From contig NZ_QRHC01000004.1 of NCBI RefSeq assembly GCF_003415655.1, positions 1-64,000 of the forward strand: 64,000 nt of DNA, read 5' to 3'. The stretch's first letter is position 1, and each line of letters starts with the position of its first letter. Made by a program: the position numbers and the translations under genes. Under the pieces are notes generated by a model. The model was not told where the DNA came from and ran no database searches. It saw nothing but the letters and a program-made list of their open reading frames with translations. This DNA comes from Vibrio maerlii. GTDB taxonomy: Bacteria; Pseudomonadota; Gammaproteobacteria; Enterobacterales; Vibrionaceae. Shown one piece after another: positions 8,731-18,921 of this stretch.

Positions 8731-9566
8731 CTTTCTATTGGTAGAGAGTCATTACTTCCCCATTCGGCCCAAGAACCATCATAAAGAACTGTCTCTTTCA
8801 GTTGAGCGATATGAGCTGCCAAAATAAGGATGCAGGCTGTGATACCAGAGCCACAAGAAAACACGATAGGCTTACTTTTGTCTTCAACGAGCTTGCTAAA
8901 CAAAATCTGTAAATCAGCTTCTGGTAAAAACTTATGCTTACCAAGTACTTGAGCAAAAGGTAAGTTCACCGACGTAGGGATATGGCCACTGCGAACACCA
9001 GGTCTAGGCTCGGCAACTTGAGCATTGAAGCGTGGTGCGCCACGGGCATCGAGAATCGTGTAAATCTCATTGCTTAAACTTGAATTCAGGTCATCTGCAT
9101 CAATGACTCGCTTATGCTGGCAAGAAGCTTGGTAAGCATTGCCTGTCGCTGTTGGTTGCTTTGACTGCGTCACAACAATACGTTGTTCTTCACACCATTG
9201 AGGTAAACCACCGTCTAGCACATAAACCTGATCAAAGCCCATAAACTTGAAAGTCCACCAAGCGCGTGGGGCAGAATAGATACCTTGATTATCGTACAGC
9301 ACCACTTTGCTTTCAGCTTCAATGCCGAGTTCCATACAGACTTGATTAAATTGGGTTTCTGTTGGCATGGCATGAATCTGCGAGGAAGTGTGATCGCAGA
9401 GTTTATTTTCAATATCTAGGGTCAATGCATTAGGAATGTAGAGAGGTTCGGGGTATTCGATAGGCTCCTTACCTATCACGGTCTTCATACTGACGTCGAG
9501 GATCAGTAGCTTAGGAGCATTCAGGTGTTCATTTAGCCATTGTGTTGAAACAATCGGTGAGGGCAT
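8727..9566 (-). CDS. sseA: Sulfurtransferase, SseA-like (rhodanese tandem)
   Basis: 279 aa with two rhodanese domains, the usual size of 3-mercaptopyruvate sulfurtransferases. The first, inactive domain carries VVLYDNQGIYSAPRAWW, and the second carries the catalytic Cys238 in CGSGITA, the mercaptopyruvate-type loop (thiosulfate enzymes have CRKG). It moves sulfur from 3-mercaptopyruvate to thiols or cyanide in the cytoplasm. Monocistronic; convergent with the LysR gene with overlapping stops and no visible terminator between. Confidence 0.9.
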   Translation of the reverse strand: MPSPIVSTQWLNEHLNAPKLLILDVSMKTVIGKEPIEYPEPLYIPNALTLDIENKLCDHTSSQIHAMPTETQFNQVCMELGIEAESKVVLYDNQGIYSAPRAWWTFKFMGFDQVYVLDGGLPQWCEEQRIVVTQSKQPTATGNAYQASCQHKRVIDADDLNSSLSNEIYTILDARGAPRFNAQVAEPRPGVRSGHIPTSVNLPFAQVLGKHKFLPEADLQILFSKLVEDKSKPIVFSCGSGITACILILAAHIAQLKETVLYDGSWAEWGSNDSLPIES

Positions 9567-9712
9567 AGAGTATTTCCTTTTACTTGAACCACAATCTATT
9601 CTTTTTACGCTAAGTGCGAACTGTTTTTTTATCGAGGTGTTAAGTTTCTTTTTATTCAGCTGCTAAGTTACTATGACAGAAAATGACCGGATATCAATTA
9701 ATTGGAGTGACT

Positions 9713-10027
9713 ATGCCAGCCCCAACCAAAATCACATTCTTTGAGTTTTTAACACCGCTTATCACTTCGGGTAAGAAGACCATTACCATTCGCGATGAGT
9801 CAGAATCTCACTATGTGCCAGGTACTCAAGTGGAAGTGTTTACCTTGGAAACGGACCAAAAAGTTTGCGAGATTAAGATCTTAGCGGTAGAACCCCTTAG
9901 ATTTGAAGATATCGGAGAGTTTCACGCCGAGCAAGAGGCGATTGAGTTGCCAAGGCTAAAAGAACTGATTAAAGAGATCTACCCAAATACAGATGAGCTT
10001 TACATGATTACTTACGAGCTAGTGTGA
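9713..10027 (+). CDS. yqfB: YqfB-like N4-acetylcytidine amidohydrolase (ASCH domain)
   Basis: 104 aa from ATG 9713, which has a GGAG site; the earlier in-frame ATG at 9683 lacks one. A single ASCH domain with the family hallmark SGKKTITIRDESESHYVPG matches E. coli YqfB (103 aa). YqfB deacetylates N4-acetylcytidine nucleoside, probably from RNA turnover. The conserved Lys and Glu of the hallmark are present. Confidence 0.9.
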   Translation: MPAPTKITFFEFLTPLITSGKKTITIRDESESHYVPGTQVEVFTLETDQKVCEIKILAVEPLRFEDIGEFHAEQEAIELPRLKELIKEIYPNTDELYMITYELV

Positions 10028-10083
10028 GTCATCAACGTGTTTGAAAGAGTCGTCAACACACTTGAAACAGCCTGAATAACTCA

Positions 10084-10359
10084 TTAGCGCCTTTGGCAAG
10101 TTGTGCAGCCACGACAAGCCTGCCGTGTTCCTTTGCTTAATTGAGATCGTTGGATTTTACAGTAGGCATTTTTTAACGCCCTTCTTGCAGCGAACCAATC
10201 TTCGGGTTTTTCGAGAATAAGGTAACCGTTAAAACGTTTGGTGAGTGCTAAGCGATGCTCATTGATGAACTTTTGTGTATAGCTGATTTCGAAATAGTCT
10301 AGCGCCTCCTCAATAGAGGTGAACGTAGAAATGGTCTGCATGATCTCTGGTTGGCTCAT
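10084..10359 (-). CDS. NifW-like small protein with C-terminal CxxC
   Basis: 91 aa. The core (EEALDYFEISYTQKFINEHR, then LTKRFNGYL and AARRALKNAYCKIQRSQ) follows the pattern of NifW, the nitrogenase-protective protein: a short acidic helix, F.V.Y...VN..RL...RF..YL, then ..L..AY..F..S. There are no nitrogenase genes here, so the role must differ or the name is only a fold match. A C-terminal tail CRGCTTCQRR adds closely spaced cysteines that could bind metal. It lies between yqfB and torZ without an operon partner. Confidence 0.6.
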   Translation of the reverse strand: MSQPEIMQTISTFTSIEEALDYFEISYTQKFINEHRLALTKRFNGYLILEKPEDWFAARRALKNAYCKIQRSQLSKGTRQACRGCTTCQRR

Positions 10360-10450
10360 GAATCGGTCTCGCTAATTAATGTGACGACATTAGCAGCTTA
10401 TCCAATTCTTATATTTGATTTGAGTCTAGCCTGATGTTGCTCTTATGAAA

Positions 10451-10478
10451 CAAAAAGACCCAGCGATGTGCTGGGTCT
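10451..10478 (-). terminator. Terminator of the torYZ operon
   Basis: AGACCCAGC (10456-10464) pairs perfectly with GCTGGGTCT (10470-10478); on the minus strand it is followed by TTTTTG. It lies 20 bp past the torZ stop. Confidence 0.92.
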
Positions 10479-10498
10479 TGGACATTATGAAGGGCTAA

Positions 10499-12946
10499 TT
10501 AAGCGTTCTTAGGTGGAGTGAATGCCGTTAGCTCAAGTGCTGGACCTTCGTATTTCTCAATCTTCACAAGCGCTGAGTTCGCTGCACAGCCGTTTGCTAG
10601 ACGTGAAGTTGGAATATCAAGCGTGAGCACGTTTGCGCCACCGTTCTTACATAGACCCGTTTCTTTGTCTAAGTCTGGCCAGCCACCTTCGTGGATACAT
10701 ACCGCACCTTGCTTGATGCCGTCTGTAACAAGTGCACCCACAAGTACAGCGCCACGGTCGTTGAATGCACGAACGAGATCACCCGTCTTAATGCCACGTG
10801 CTTTCGCATCTTCTGTGTTGATTGAGATAGGTTCGCGGTTTGCGATAGCATACTCATCACGAAGCTTCGCGTAGTTGAACTGGCTGTGTAGACGGTGCGC
10901 TGCGTGCGCTGTCATTAACTGAAGTTCACCATTCTGAGACTTACCGAAGAACTCTGTAGGCTCCATCCACGTTGGGTGAGCAGGACAGTCCTCTAGTTTG
11001 TAGCCTTCGATGGTTTTCGAGAAGATCTCGATCTTACCTGAAGGCGTACCTAGTGGGTTCATCACTGGATCCTTACGGAAGTCTGCGTGACGAACGAACT
11101 GAGCCGCTTTCTTGTTCAGCTTCATTTCGATTAGCTGGTTCTCATCCCAGAACTTACCGAACTTAGGCATACGAACGCGCGCTTTCTTACCTGCTTTTTG
11201 TGCTTCATCGTAGAAGCCTTTCAGCCAAGCCATCTCGTCTTTACCTTCAGTAAACACATCACGACCGCCTGCTTTTAGCAGCTCAGACATGTCCGCGAAT
11301 ACATCGAAGTCATTACGCGCTTCACCTTGAGGCTCAACCGCTTTCTTCATTGGCACTAGGTGTTGGTTCGAGTAGTCACCGGTCATCGTCATATCGTTAC
11401 GTTCGAACGATGTTGTGATAGGCAGAACGATGTCGCCGTGCTTCGCTGCTGCTGTCCAGTAAATCTCAGAGATAACCACCATCTCTGGTTTCTGCCATGC
11501 ATTGATCAGGCGGTTTGTGTCTTGGTGGTGAGTGAAGTTACCACCGCCTGCCCACCAAATCATCTTGATGTCTGGGAAAGTAAGCTCATGACCGTTGTGC
11601 ATGAATTTCTGACCAGGATTCTCTAGCGCTTCAACGATACGCGCTACAGGGAAGCTGTTCACAGCACCTGATACAGCCCAGTCGTTACCCGCAGAAGAAC
11701 CACCACCGATAGATGCTGAAATTGCAGGAAGTACCGCAGCATCGCGCGTTGGGTTACCACCGTTAGAGTAATGGTAAGACAGGCCGAAACCACCACCTGG
11801 TAGACCGATTTGACCTAGCATTGCTGCTAGAGTTACTACCATCCAGTGACGTTGTTCACCGTATTGCTGACGTTGAATACCCCAACCAGCCATTAGCATT
11901 GTGCGGTTTTGGCTGAAGATATCTGCAAGCACTTCCATTTGTTTTGCAGGAACGCCAGTGATCTCTTCTGCCCATGCTGGTGTCTTCTCAACGCCATCTT
12001 CTTTACCCATCAGGTACGCTTCAAACTTATCGTAGCCAGTGGTGTACTTGTTCAGGAATTCAACGTCGTGCTTGCCTTTCTTCACTAGTGAGTGAGCGAT
12101 ACCCATCATCATTGCAACGTCAGTCATTGGACGTGGTGCAATCCATTCTACTTTGTCGCCAAAGAATTCTATCGTCTCAGACTTCATTGGATCGATCGCG
12201 ATGATTGTTTTGCCTGATGCTTTCAGTTTATTAAAGAACTCAAGGCCAGAGCAGTCTGTAGAGCTCCAAGCGATCTTAAGCGTGTTCAGTGGGTTCATAC
12301 CCCAAAGTACAACAACGTCTGAATTTTCTAAAACGACAGGGTGTGTTGTCTGCTGTTCGTAAACCTCAATTGAACCCATTACGTGAGGCATGATCACCTG
12401 CGCAGCACCTGTTGAGTAATCACCTAGGTGACCTGAGTAACCACCAGCCATGCTCATGTAACGTTGTAGAAGGGTTTGTGCTTTGTGGAGCACACCACTT
12501 GAACGCCAGCCATAAGAGCCAGCAAATACAGAGTCTGCACTGTTTTCTTTACGGATACGCATGTGTTGTTCGTGGATTAGCTTGTAAGCTTCGTCCCACG
12601 AAACACGCACGAACTCATCGTCACCACGCTTACCTGTTGGTGCTGATGGGTTATCTAAGAAACCCTTACGTACCATTGGGTACTTAATGCGTGCTTTAGT
12701 ATGAACTTGGTCTGGGCCTGTAGTCTGAAGACTGTTTGGTACTGTTTGAGCTAGAGCGTTGGTCGAAGAGACAAGTTTTCCATCTTTAACTTCAACAATC
12801 ATCGGGCCCATACGACCAGCCGTTAGAATACCTTTACCACGTTTGTTGGCAGCAGCGGCCGTCATTGGTGTCATGGAAGTGAACGCGATTGCGCCCGCTG
12901 CCATACCTGTTCCTTTAAGGAATCCGCGACGTGTAATTTCTGTCAT
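10499..12946 (-). CDS. torZ: TorZ/TorA-type trimethylamine-N-oxide reductase
   Basis: 815 aa. A molybdenum bis-MGD enzyme of the DMSO reductase family that reduces TMAO (and other N- or S-oxides) in the periplasm. A Tat signal begins [18 protein letters not shown]. The mature protein follows E. coli TorZ (809 aa) almost throughout, for example [20 protein letters not shown] with the Ser ligand region [14 protein letters not shown] segment, and [17 protein letters not shown]. The C-terminal domain ends with [14 protein letters not shown]. It is 23 bp downstream of torY in one operon. TorZ versus TorA naming rests on this resemblance and the TorY-type partner. Confidence 0.93.
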   Translation of the reverse strand: MTEITRRGFLKGTGMAAGAIAFTSMTPMTAAAANKRGKGILTAGRMGPMIVEVKDGKLVSSTNALAQTVPNSLQTTGPDQVHTKARIKYPMVRKGFLDNPSAPTGKRGDDEFVRVSWDEAYKLIHEQHMRIRKENSADSVFAGSYGWRSSGVLHKAQTLLQRYMSMAGGYSGHLGDYSTGAAQVIMPHVMGSIEVYEQQTTHPVVLENSDVVVLWGMNPLNTLKIAWSSTDCSGLEFFNKLKASGKTIIAIDPMKSETIEFFGDKVEWIAPRPMTDVAMMMGIAHSLVKKGKHDVEFLNKYTTGYDKFEAYLMGKEDGVEKTPAWAEEITGVPAKQMEVLADIFSQNRTMLMAGWGIQRQQYGEQRHWMVVTLAAMLGQIGLPGGGFGLSYHYSNGGNPTRDAAVLPAISASIGGGSSAGNDWAVSGAVNSFPVARIVEALENPGQKFMHNGHELTFPDIKMIWWAGGGNFTHHQDTNRLINAWQKPEMVVISEIYWTAAAKHGDIVLPITTSFERNDMTMTGDYSNQHLVPMKKAVEPQGEARNDFDVFADMSELLKAGGRDVFTEGKDEMAWLKGFYDEAQKAGKKARVRMPKFGKFWDENQLIEMKLNKKAAQFVRHADFRKDPVMNPLGTPSGKIEIFSKTIEGYKLEDCPAHPTWMEPTEFFGKSQNGELQLMTAHAAHRLHSQFNYAKLRDEYAIANREPISINTEDAKARGIKTGDLVRAFNDRGAVLVGALVTDGIKQGAVCIHEGGWPDLDKETGLCKNGGANVLTLDIPTSRLANGCAANSALVKIEKYEGPALELTAFTPPKNA

Positions 12947-12969
12947 TTTTATATCCCTTTTGTTTCTTA

Positions 12970-14064
12970 TTAGTGACCAACCACATCTTTTGCGTGGTTC
13001 TGGAAGTATTTGGTAAGTAGTTCAAGGTCTTCATCTGAGATATCGGTGCGCTCACCCATACCTTTTGCTACAGGGCCCCATGCATTGACGGTGAAGTGAC
13101 CCGCGGCAATCTTCGCGTGACAAGTTGAGCAGTAAACGTTGTCTAGTTCTTCTGCATAGTCCCAAATAGGTTCTAGTGAATCTAGAACGTCAGCATCGAT
13201 TTGGGCGGTTAATACAGCTGTGCGCCATTCATTACCGTATGCATCAGCTTTGAATTCACCAGCATTTACAGCTGCTTGTCCTGCATCGGTTAGCATGGCG
13301 ACGATAGCGCGTTGTCCTTCGCCGAAGTAAAGGACTTGTTCGGCACCTTTCATTTGGTATGCATGCAGCTCAACGATGCGTTGTGAACCATTTGCTTCAA
13401 CAACATCAAGTTTTGCTGTTGGGTTGATGGTACCTAGGTCGCCCATTTCAATGGTTTCTGCTGGGTATACCACTTTCGCATCTGCTGATGTGTTTTGAGT
13501 AAATGCCATTAGGTTGTCAAACGCTTCGCTGTCCATTTCTGGCTCTGGCGCAAAGTGAGCAACGCCTTTGTGACAGTCAATACAGGTTTGATGGTTTTCT
13601 TGACCGTATGCGTGCATTTTGGCTGCATCTTCAGATTGTTCGTACGTATCCATAGCATCGAACTCATGACATGAACGACAAGTTGCGGAGTCGTTAGCAC
13701 GCATCTGGCCCCAAACGGTTTCAGCCATTGCCATACGGTGCTCTTCATACTTATCTTCGGTATCGATCTTACCGGTGACGAACTCGTGGTAGATGTCTTT
13801 AGAGGCACGGATTTTAGTGATCACGTAATCAATTGGATCGTTAGGAATATGGCAGTCGGCACATTCAGCACGAATCCCTTTTGCATTACTGAAGTGGATG
13901 GAACCTTCATATTCTTCGTATGGGATTTCCATTGAGTGACAAGATACACAGAATTCTGTGCTGGAGGTGTAATGCATAACTGCGGCAGTACCACCTAGAG
14001 TGATCCATCCTACAGCGATGCCTAAAATTGCAATAATTGCGACATAACGTTTTTTAATTGACAT
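12970..14064 (-). CDS. torY: TorY-like pentahaem cytochrome c
   Basis: 364 aa, as long as E. coli TorY (366 aa). An uncleaved N-terminal membrane anchor ([18 protein letters not shown]) is followed by five CxxCH haem sites: CVSCH, CADCH, CRSCH and CIDCH in the NapC/NirT domain and CSTCH in the C-terminal extension. It passes electrons from menaquinol at the inner membrane to the periplasmic reductase encoded next. An FNR-type site lies about 70 bp upstream. Confidence 0.93.
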   Translation of the reverse strand: MSIKKRYVAIIAILGIAVGWITLGGTAAVMHYTSSTEFCVSCHSMEIPYEEYEGSIHFSNAKGIRAECADCHIPNDPIDYVITKIRASKDIYHEFVTGKIDTEDKYEEHRMAMAETVWGQMRANDSATCRSCHEFDAMDTYEQSEDAAKMHAYGQENHQTCIDCHKGVAHFAPEPEMDSEAFDNLMAFTQNTSADAKVVYPAETIEMGDLGTINPTAKLDVVEANGSQRIVELHAYQMKGAEQVLYFGEGQRAIVAMLTDAGQAAVNAGEFKADAYGNEWRTAVLTAQIDADVLDSLEPIWDYAEELDNVYCSTCHAKIAAGHFTVNAWGPVAKGMGERTDISDEDLELLTKYFQNHAKDVVGH

Positions 14065-14132
14065 GACTCGAAATGTTTATTCATAGTTTGTAATAATTTT
14101 TACCAATGCTAATACTTTCGAGGTATTCAAAG

Positions 14133-14146
14133 TTGATTTACATCAT
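14133..14146. promoter_or_regulatory. FNR/CRP-type site upstream of torY
   Basis: TTGATTTACATCAT matches the FNR consensus TTGATNNNNATCAA except for the last base. It is 69 bp before the torY start codon, suitable for activation of the TMAO reductase operon without oxygen. No TorR boxes were recognised. Confidence 0.7.
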
Positions 14147-14234
14147 TGTTGCCCGATTTTTTTGTGCTCTAAGTTAGCTAATGAGCGAGAGGTCACTAAA
14201 GTGTTTATGAAACGGTATGTAAAATGAAATAAAC

Positions 14235-14262
14235 CATAACCCAGACGGATGGGAGGGTTATG
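14235..14262 (-). terminator. Probable terminator after yqaB-like gene
   Basis: CATAACCC and GGGTTATG pair perfectly around a 12-base loop, 35 bp after the HAD gene; on the minus strand GGTTTATTTC follows, a weak U tract. Confidence 0.55.
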
Positions 14263-14297
14263 ATTTATAAAACTAACGGGTGATTATGGCGGCGAAT

Positions 14298-14894
14298 TTA
14301 GACAGGGAAGAAAGACAGCTGGTTGTTACAGACCATAATACAGTCCATACCAGCTGCATGAGCCGCTTGTTTACCAAGCTCGGTGTCTTCAAACACAACA
14401 CATTGAGTTGGCTCTAAACCAATTTTCTCTGCTGCCAATAAAAACGTATCAGGGTTAGGCTTATGATTCTCTACATCGGTAGCGGTCACAACGGCATCTA
14501 ACAAAGGCAATAAGTTGTTTTTCTCCAATAGCCCCATTGCCGATACGCGCTGGCTGCCTGTTCCAATTGCAGTTTTGAACTGCCCCTGTGAGCCTTTAAG
14601 AATCGTGTGGGTCACTTCTATTGGCGCGGCCTCGGTATTTGCACTAGCAAAACTTGCCATTTTGAACGCTGACACCTCGGTATAATCGAGAGTAATCGCA
14701 TACTTTTTAGAGACTTCCGCTGCAATTTTGGGACTCGGCATGCCGCCTAGGCTGTGTAGCCACTCACCATCGAACGGGAAGTTAAAATGTTCGGCGGTTT
14801 TTTTCCATGCTTCAACGTGTGCTGGCATAGTGTCGAGTAGGGTGCCGTCCATATCGAAAATTAGACCGGAATACTTGTCTAAGGAAATGCTCAT
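14298..14894 (-). CDS. yqaB: YqaB-like HAD sugar phosphatase
   Basis: 198 aa, HAD superfamily of the beta-phosphoglucomutase type. Motif I is FDMDGTLLDT (about residues 13-22), motif II is GTGSQR, motif III Lys in NHKPNPDTF and motif IV VVFEDTELG. It matches E. coli YqaB, which dephosphorylates fructose-1-phosphate. Monocistronic; the cold-shock gene is divergent. Confidence 0.88.
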   Translation of the reverse strand: MSISLDKYSGLIFDMDGTLLDTMPAHVEAWKKTAEHFNFPFDGEWLHSLGGMPSPKIAAEVSKKYAITLDYTEVSAFKMASFASANTEAAPIEVTHTILKGSQGQFKTAIGTGSQRVSAMGLLEKNNLLPLLDAVVTATDVENHKPNPDTFLLAAEKIGLEPTQCVVFEDTELGKQAAHAAGMDCIMVCNNQLSFFPV

Positions 14895-15219
14895 TTGTAC
14901 CTCTAAATCATAGAGTTGAAGAAAATACTTGAGTTACTACCCAAATAAATGATGTGTTTATCATCAATCTTGGAAAAGGTTGTGTCAAACCTATCAAATT
15001 TTCAATCTTCTCTTTACTTTGTCCCTGTAACGGGTAAGATGCCCCTAGCTCTGTTTTTAAGAGAGTTATTTTAGATTTTTGAGTAAAAGCAATACCCTTC
15101 AATATTCTTGTAATACTTGTCGTAATATATTTCTTTTAGTTTCACGGAATTTAAATAATTCAGATCTACAGTGCAACGCGATTGTGCGATTTTTAAATTG
15201 AAATATATGAGGACATATC
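14895..15219. other. 325-bp divergent spacer: yqaB promoter and cold-shock mRNA leader
   Basis: This holds no credible gene. Its right half (about 15080-15219), AT-rich and gene-free, probably includes the long 5' untranslated leader typical of CspA-family mRNAs, ending in the ribosome site GAGGA at 15209-15213. Promoter hexamers could not be assigned with confidence. Confidence 0.55.
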
Positions 15220-15432
15220 ATGTCAAACAAGACTACTGGTACAGTAAAATGGTTTAACGAAGAGAAAGGCTTCGGCTTCATTACTCAAGCTAACGGCGGT
15301 GCAGACGTATTCGTTCACTTCCGTGCAATCACTGCTGAAGGTTTCAAAACTCTGAAAGAAGGCCAAGAGGTTTCTTTCGAAGTTGAACAAGGTCAAAAAG
15401 GCCCACAAGCTGCAAACGTAACTGTTCTTTAA
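15220..15432 (+). CDS. CspA-family cold-shock protein
   Basis: 70 aa, one cold-shock domain. RNP1 (KGFGFIT) and RNP2 (VFVHF) nucleic-acid-binding motifs are intact, with the canonical beginning [14 protein letters not shown]. It binds single-stranded RNA and acts as an RNA chaperone. Long leader upstream and strong terminator downstream make it a single-gene unit. Which paralogue it is cannot be told. Confidence 0.97.
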   Translation: MSNKTTGTVKWFNEEKGFGFITQANGGADVFVHFRAITAEGFKTLKEGQEVSFEVEQGQKGPQAANVTVL

Positions 15433-15456
15433 TTTTACGTTTTTAAGTTTGAAGAA

Positions 15457-15485
15457 ATGCTAACCCTAGGGTTAGCATTTTTTTT
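15457..15485 (+). terminator. Terminator of the cold-shock gene
   Basis: A perfect dyad, ATGCTAACCC with GGGTTAGCAT around TA/TA, continuing into eight T residues, 24 bp after the stop codon. Confidence 0.95.
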
Positions 15486-15507
15486 GCCTGTTTTTTAGAA
15501 ACCGCCT

Positions 15508-15555
15508 GCTCTTGAAATCGACAGCTCCTGAAACCGACAACTCTTGAAGCCAAGC
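15508..15555. repeat. Short 16-bp tandem repeat, three imperfect units
   Basis: GCTCTTGAAATCGACA, GCTCCTGAAACCGACA and ACTCTTGAAGCCAAGC follow one another directly after the cold-shock terminator. Two units differ at two positions; the third is more degenerate. No coding role is apparent. Confidence 0.7.
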
Positions 15556-15641
15556 GTTCGGAAAGCAAATGTTCAGAAAAGTGTATGAATTACTTTGAGT
15601 AACCAAGGCAGTACATTCGCTGCCTTGATCATGTAAGCGGA

Positions 15642-16754
15642 TTAAACAGTAGGCGCGGGGTGGTTCATGTCATTGTTCAGCGCGCTTGTCGGTTCTATAT
15701 GTAAGGTTTGAGTTGGGAAGGCGATATCAGCGTCGTGCTGGTGAATAATATCCATCACTTGCAGTAGAACATCTTGTTTCACTTCGTGAAAACGGACCCA
15801 GTTTACCGTTTTAGTGAACGTATAGATGAAGAAATCTAGAGACGATGGCCCGAACTGGTTGAAGTTAACAATCAGCGTTTGGTGAGCATCAATATCTGGA
15901 TGGTTCTTAAGCATCGCTTTTACATCAGTGATGATTGCTGCGACCTTTAGGTTGTCTGAATAGCGCAGGCCAATGGTTTCGTAGATACGACGGTTTAGCA
16001 TGCGAGAAGGGTTCTCGACCACAATGTTACTGAACACCGAGTTTGGGACATATAAAGGACGTTTGTCAAAAGTGCGGATCACAGTCATTCGCCAACCAAT
16101 TCTCTCAACAGTTCCCTCGATTTGTCTGTCTGGCGAGCGTATCCAATCACCCACCTTAAACGGGCGATCGAAGTAGATCATCATGCCGCCAAAGAAATTG
16201 GATAATAGATCTTTCGCCGCTAAACCGACGATCAAACCACCCACACCACCAAAGGTCAGTAGGCCAGATAAGCTTACGCCAAAGGTTTGTAGCCCCGTCA
16301 GTAAACCAATAACAACGAAGAAAAGCTTGGCAACCTTCGCAACGGCCTGAACCGTGGTTTCATCACGCTTTTTCTGGCTCAGCACATAACCTTCGATGTT
16401 CTCGATAAATCGAACAAAGAACCAAACAAACATACTGACTAACAGGATCTGTTTTAGTGTACTTAGCCAGTTGAGGTCGCTTTCAAAGTAGGTCTGTAGG
16501 ATTAGCCCGAGTGAAACGGTACCAGGCCAACACCAAATCACGGTACTGACTGGGGACTTTAGGGCGTGAAGTAGCAGGTCATCCCATTCAAAGCGGGTTT
16601 TCTCTGCTAAGGCCTCTAAGCGGCCATAAATAACACGCCAGATGACCCAAGCGACAAGACTTGCGCAAGTAATAAACAGAACACTGTTGTTCCAAGAAGT
16701 GGAGTAATTAACGTAGAGGGATTCGAATTGTGATGTAATCTCTTCCATGCTCAC
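15642..16754 (-). CDS. MscS-family mechanosensitive channel
   Basis: 370 aa. Several N-terminal membrane segments (about 20-42, 70-90, 100-118, 140-160) lead to the pore helix GLLTFGGVGGLIVGLAAKDLL, the glycine/alanine-rich TM3 of MscS. The following FFGGMMIYFDRPFKVGDWI and the beta domain are standard. It opens under membrane tension to release solutes on hypo-osmotic shock. Length fits a YnaI/YbdG-like homologue with extra N-terminal helices. A single-gene unit. Confidence 0.92.
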   Translation of the reverse strand: MSMEEITSQFESLYVNYSTSWNNSVLFITCASLVAWVIWRVIYGRLEALAEKTRFEWDDLLLHALKSPVSTVIWCWPGTVSLGLILQTYFESDLNWLSTLKQILLVSMFVWFFVRFIENIEGYVLSQKKRDETTVQAVAKVAKLFFVVIGLLTGLQTFGVSLSGLLTFGGVGGLIVGLAAKDLLSNFFGGMMIYFDRPFKVGDWIRSPDRQIEGTVERIGWRMTVIRTFDKRPLYVPNSVFSNIVVENPSRMLNRRIYETIGLRYSDNLKVAAIITDVKAMLKNHPDIDAHQTLIVNFNQFGPSSLDFFIYTFTKTVNWVRFHEVKQDVLLQVMDIIHQHDADIAFPTQTLHIEPTSALNNDMNHPAPTV

Positions 16755-17059
16755 TGTGCTACTAAGTTATTGAATTATTAGAGAGTGTAACACTTAATCT
16801 GAGGTTAAGAGAAATGTTCCGCACGAAGTTTACGAACGATGGTGTTGAAACAACTTTCTTACCTACCTACGGAACAAATTTTTGAGGGTGCGGTATTTAA
16901 TCGTGACGATTACTTTATAAATCCCATAGCGTACGATTATAGCGAGCTTAACTAAATAAAACATGCTGAATATCAAAAAAAAAGCAGCCACATTATGTGA
17001 CTGCCTATTTGATGAACAGATGTTCTCAACTGTTCGATGAGAAAGCTCGATAAATCCTT
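16755..17059. other. 305-bp spacer with mscS-like promoter region and msrAB terminator
   Basis: No gene is seen. The right part holds the minus-strand terminator at 16975-17004. The left part (16755-16970) must hold the promoter of the MscS-family gene; no motif was strong enough to call. Confidence 0.6.
16975..17004 (-). terminator. Terminator of msrAB
   Basis: GCAGCCAC (16984-16991) pairs with GTGACTGC (16997-17004) with one G-T pair; on the minus strand eight or more T residues follow. Confidence 0.92.
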
Positions 17060-18208
17060 TTAACTGTCGAATAACGCGACATACTCTTCATATCCTTCTT
17101 CAGCCAGTTTTTCTACGGGGATAAAACGCATCGCAGCTGAATTCATGCAGTAACGCAACCCTGTTGGCTTAGGACCGTCTTTAAACACATGTCCTAAGTG
17201 AGAGTCACCGTAGCGACTTCTTACTTCTGTTCTTGGATAGATGAGCTTGTAATCCGTAGTGGTCACTATATAAGCGTCATTAATCGGTTTTGTGAAGCTT
17301 GGCCAACCCGTACCAGACTTATATTTGTCTTTTGAAGAGAACAACGGCTCACCGGTAACGATATCCACATAGATACCAGCTTGTTTGTTATCCCAGTACT
17401 CATTATTAAACGGGCGCTCTGTACCGTCTTCTTGAGTCACGTAATACTGAAGTTCAGTTAACTTATCTTTGATCTCTTTATCCGTGGGTTTGACGTAGTT
17501 TTTAGCACTTACTTGACCTGATCGCTCAGTAAGAATCTGTTGAATGGTCACTGGCATTTCTTTGCGGCTTTCACCAAATACTTCATCTAAGTACTGGTCG
17601 CGACCTGAGCGGTAGCGATAGTACTTGTAGCGAACACTACTTTTTTTGTAATAATCCTGATGATAATCCTCAGCTGGCCAGAACTTTTCGAACTTAATTA
17701 GCTCAGTCGCGAGGGGCTTCGGGAAAATACCGGCAGCTTCGATCTTAGCCATGAACTCCTCAGCTTGTTGGCGCTGAGTTTCGTTGTGGTAAAAGACGGC
17801 TGGGCGATAGTGTTTACCTCGGTCGACAAACGAGCCCTCAGGGTCGGTAGGGTCGATATGACGGAAAAACTGGTCCAGCACATCAAGGTAAGAAGCCTTG
17901 TTTGGGTCGTAAGTTACTTTGATGACTTCGATATGTCCCGTTTTACCTGAAGAGACTTGAGTGTAATTAGGGTTATCTACGTGACCACCAGAATATCCAG
18001 ACACGACATCGATGACACCATCGAGCTGTTCTAAGTCTGATTCTGTGCACCAAAAACAACCGCCAGCAAGTGTGGCAACTTCAGTGTTGCTGTTACTAGA
18101 ATTTGGTGTGTCTTTCATAGTGTCAGCGTGACCATTGAAGCCAACAAATATTGCCAACATTGGTAGAGCAAGCAGAGATGAGATCAGACCCTTAGAAATC
18201 CTACGCAT
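17060..18208 (-). CDS. msrAB: Exported MsrA-MsrB fusion, methionine sulfoxide reductase
   Basis: 382 aa. It repairs both stereoisomers of methionine sulfoxide in periplasmic proteins. A signal peptide ([21 protein letters not shown]) precedes the MsrA domain with catalytic Cys51 in GGCFWC, then the MsrB domain from about residue 215 with catalytic Cys354 in [11 protein letters not shown]. The MsrB half lacks the two CxxC zinc pairs found in many MsrBs. No thioredoxin-like N-terminal domain is present, unlike Neisseria PilB, so an external reductant is needed. Confidence 0.94.
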   Translation of the reverse strand: MRRISKGLISSLLALPMLAIFVGFNGHADTMKDTPNSSNSNTEVATLAGGCFWCTESDLEQLDGVIDVVSGYSGGHVDNPNYTQVSSGKTGHIEVIKVTYDPNKASYLDVLDQFFRHIDPTDPEGSFVDRGKHYRPAVFYHNETQRQQAEEFMAKIEAAGIFPKPLATELIKFEKFWPAEDYHQDYYKKSSVRYKYYRYRSGRDQYLDEVFGESRKEMPVTIQQILTERSGQVSAKNYVKPTDKEIKDKLTELQYYVTQEDGTERPFNNEYWDNKQAGIYVDIVTGEPLFSSKDKYKSGTGWPSFTKPINDAYIVTTTDYKLIYPRTEVRSRYGDSHLGHVFKDGPKPTGLRYCMNSAAMRFIPVEKLAEEGYEEYVALFDS

Positions 18209-18342
18209 AGAAACCTCGTTTGTGGATTGGTTTATCTATTAGAACGTATCAAGTAAAAAAAACTTTCAATGAATTTATACGCTGCGATACTCTATTGCTA
18301 TCAAGTGAAGCAATCTTTCTCAAAGAACACAGGGTTACAAAC

Positions 18343-18741
18343 ATGCAAGCAGAAGTGAAATGGATCGAAGAATTTAAGTTTCTTGGTCATTCTCAATCGG
18401 GTCATTCAATCGTAATGGATGGAAATGGGGGAGCGACTGCACCAAGCCCAATGGAAATGGTATTAATGGCTGCTGGTGGGTGCAGTTCAGTAGACGTGGT
18501 TGATGGCTTAAAAGAAGCAGGACAAAAAGTGACGGAGTGCACTGCAAAGCTGAACACTGAACGACGTGAAACAGCGCCGAGAATTTTCACTAAGGTGAAT
18601 ATCCACTTTGTTGTTTCGGGTGATAATCTTGATGAAGAGATTGTTGAGCGCGTTGCTGCGGACTCACTACAAAAGTATTGCTCTGTTTGTCTAATGCTGG
18701 GTGAAGGTGTTGAAATGACGCATAGTTGGGAAATCGTGTAG
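18343..18741 (+). CDS. yhfA: YhfA-like OsmC-family protein
   Basis: 132 aa from ATG 18343; a longer in-frame reading from 18220 has no homology at its N-terminus. Matches E. coli YhfA (134 aa) through APSPMEMVLMAAGGCSSVDV and EKYCSV-like QKYCSVCLML. The two conserved peroxidatic-type cysteines of the OsmC fold are in GGCSSVD and YCSVC, which suggests thiol-dependent hydroperoxide chemistry, though the YhfA substrate is unknown. Confidence 0.9.
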   Translation: MQAEVKWIEEFKFLGHSQSGHSIVMDGNGGATAPSPMEMVLMAAGGCSSVDVVDGLKEAGQKVTECTAKLNTERRETAPRIFTKVNIHFVVSGDNLDEEIVERVAADSLQKYCSVCLMLGEGVEMTHSWEIV

Positions 18742-18792
18742 CTATCGGCACTGCACTCATTAGGCTAATCGCTTAGAGTAAAAATATTTTAT

Positions 18793-18831
18793 AAAATCGT
18801 CAGTGATTAATAATAAATCACGGCGATTTTT
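18793..18831 (+). terminator. Terminator after yhfA
   Basis: AAAATCGTCAGTGATT (18793-18808) pairs with AATCACGGCGATTTTT (18816-18831) with two interruptions and ends in a T-run. It separates yhfA from cqsS. Confidence 0.85.
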
Positions 18832-18921
18832 GATATCATCTGTTCTTTAGAGAACCAAGACCTCCTCACGGCACTAAACGCCAATTCATCCAGTGGTCTT
18901 TTCGTCGAGTTGTAAAGGAAG

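Noticed and set aside
10518..12687. Several plus-strand frames opposite torZ
   Set aside because: Antisense of a long, clearly conserved molybdoenzyme gene.
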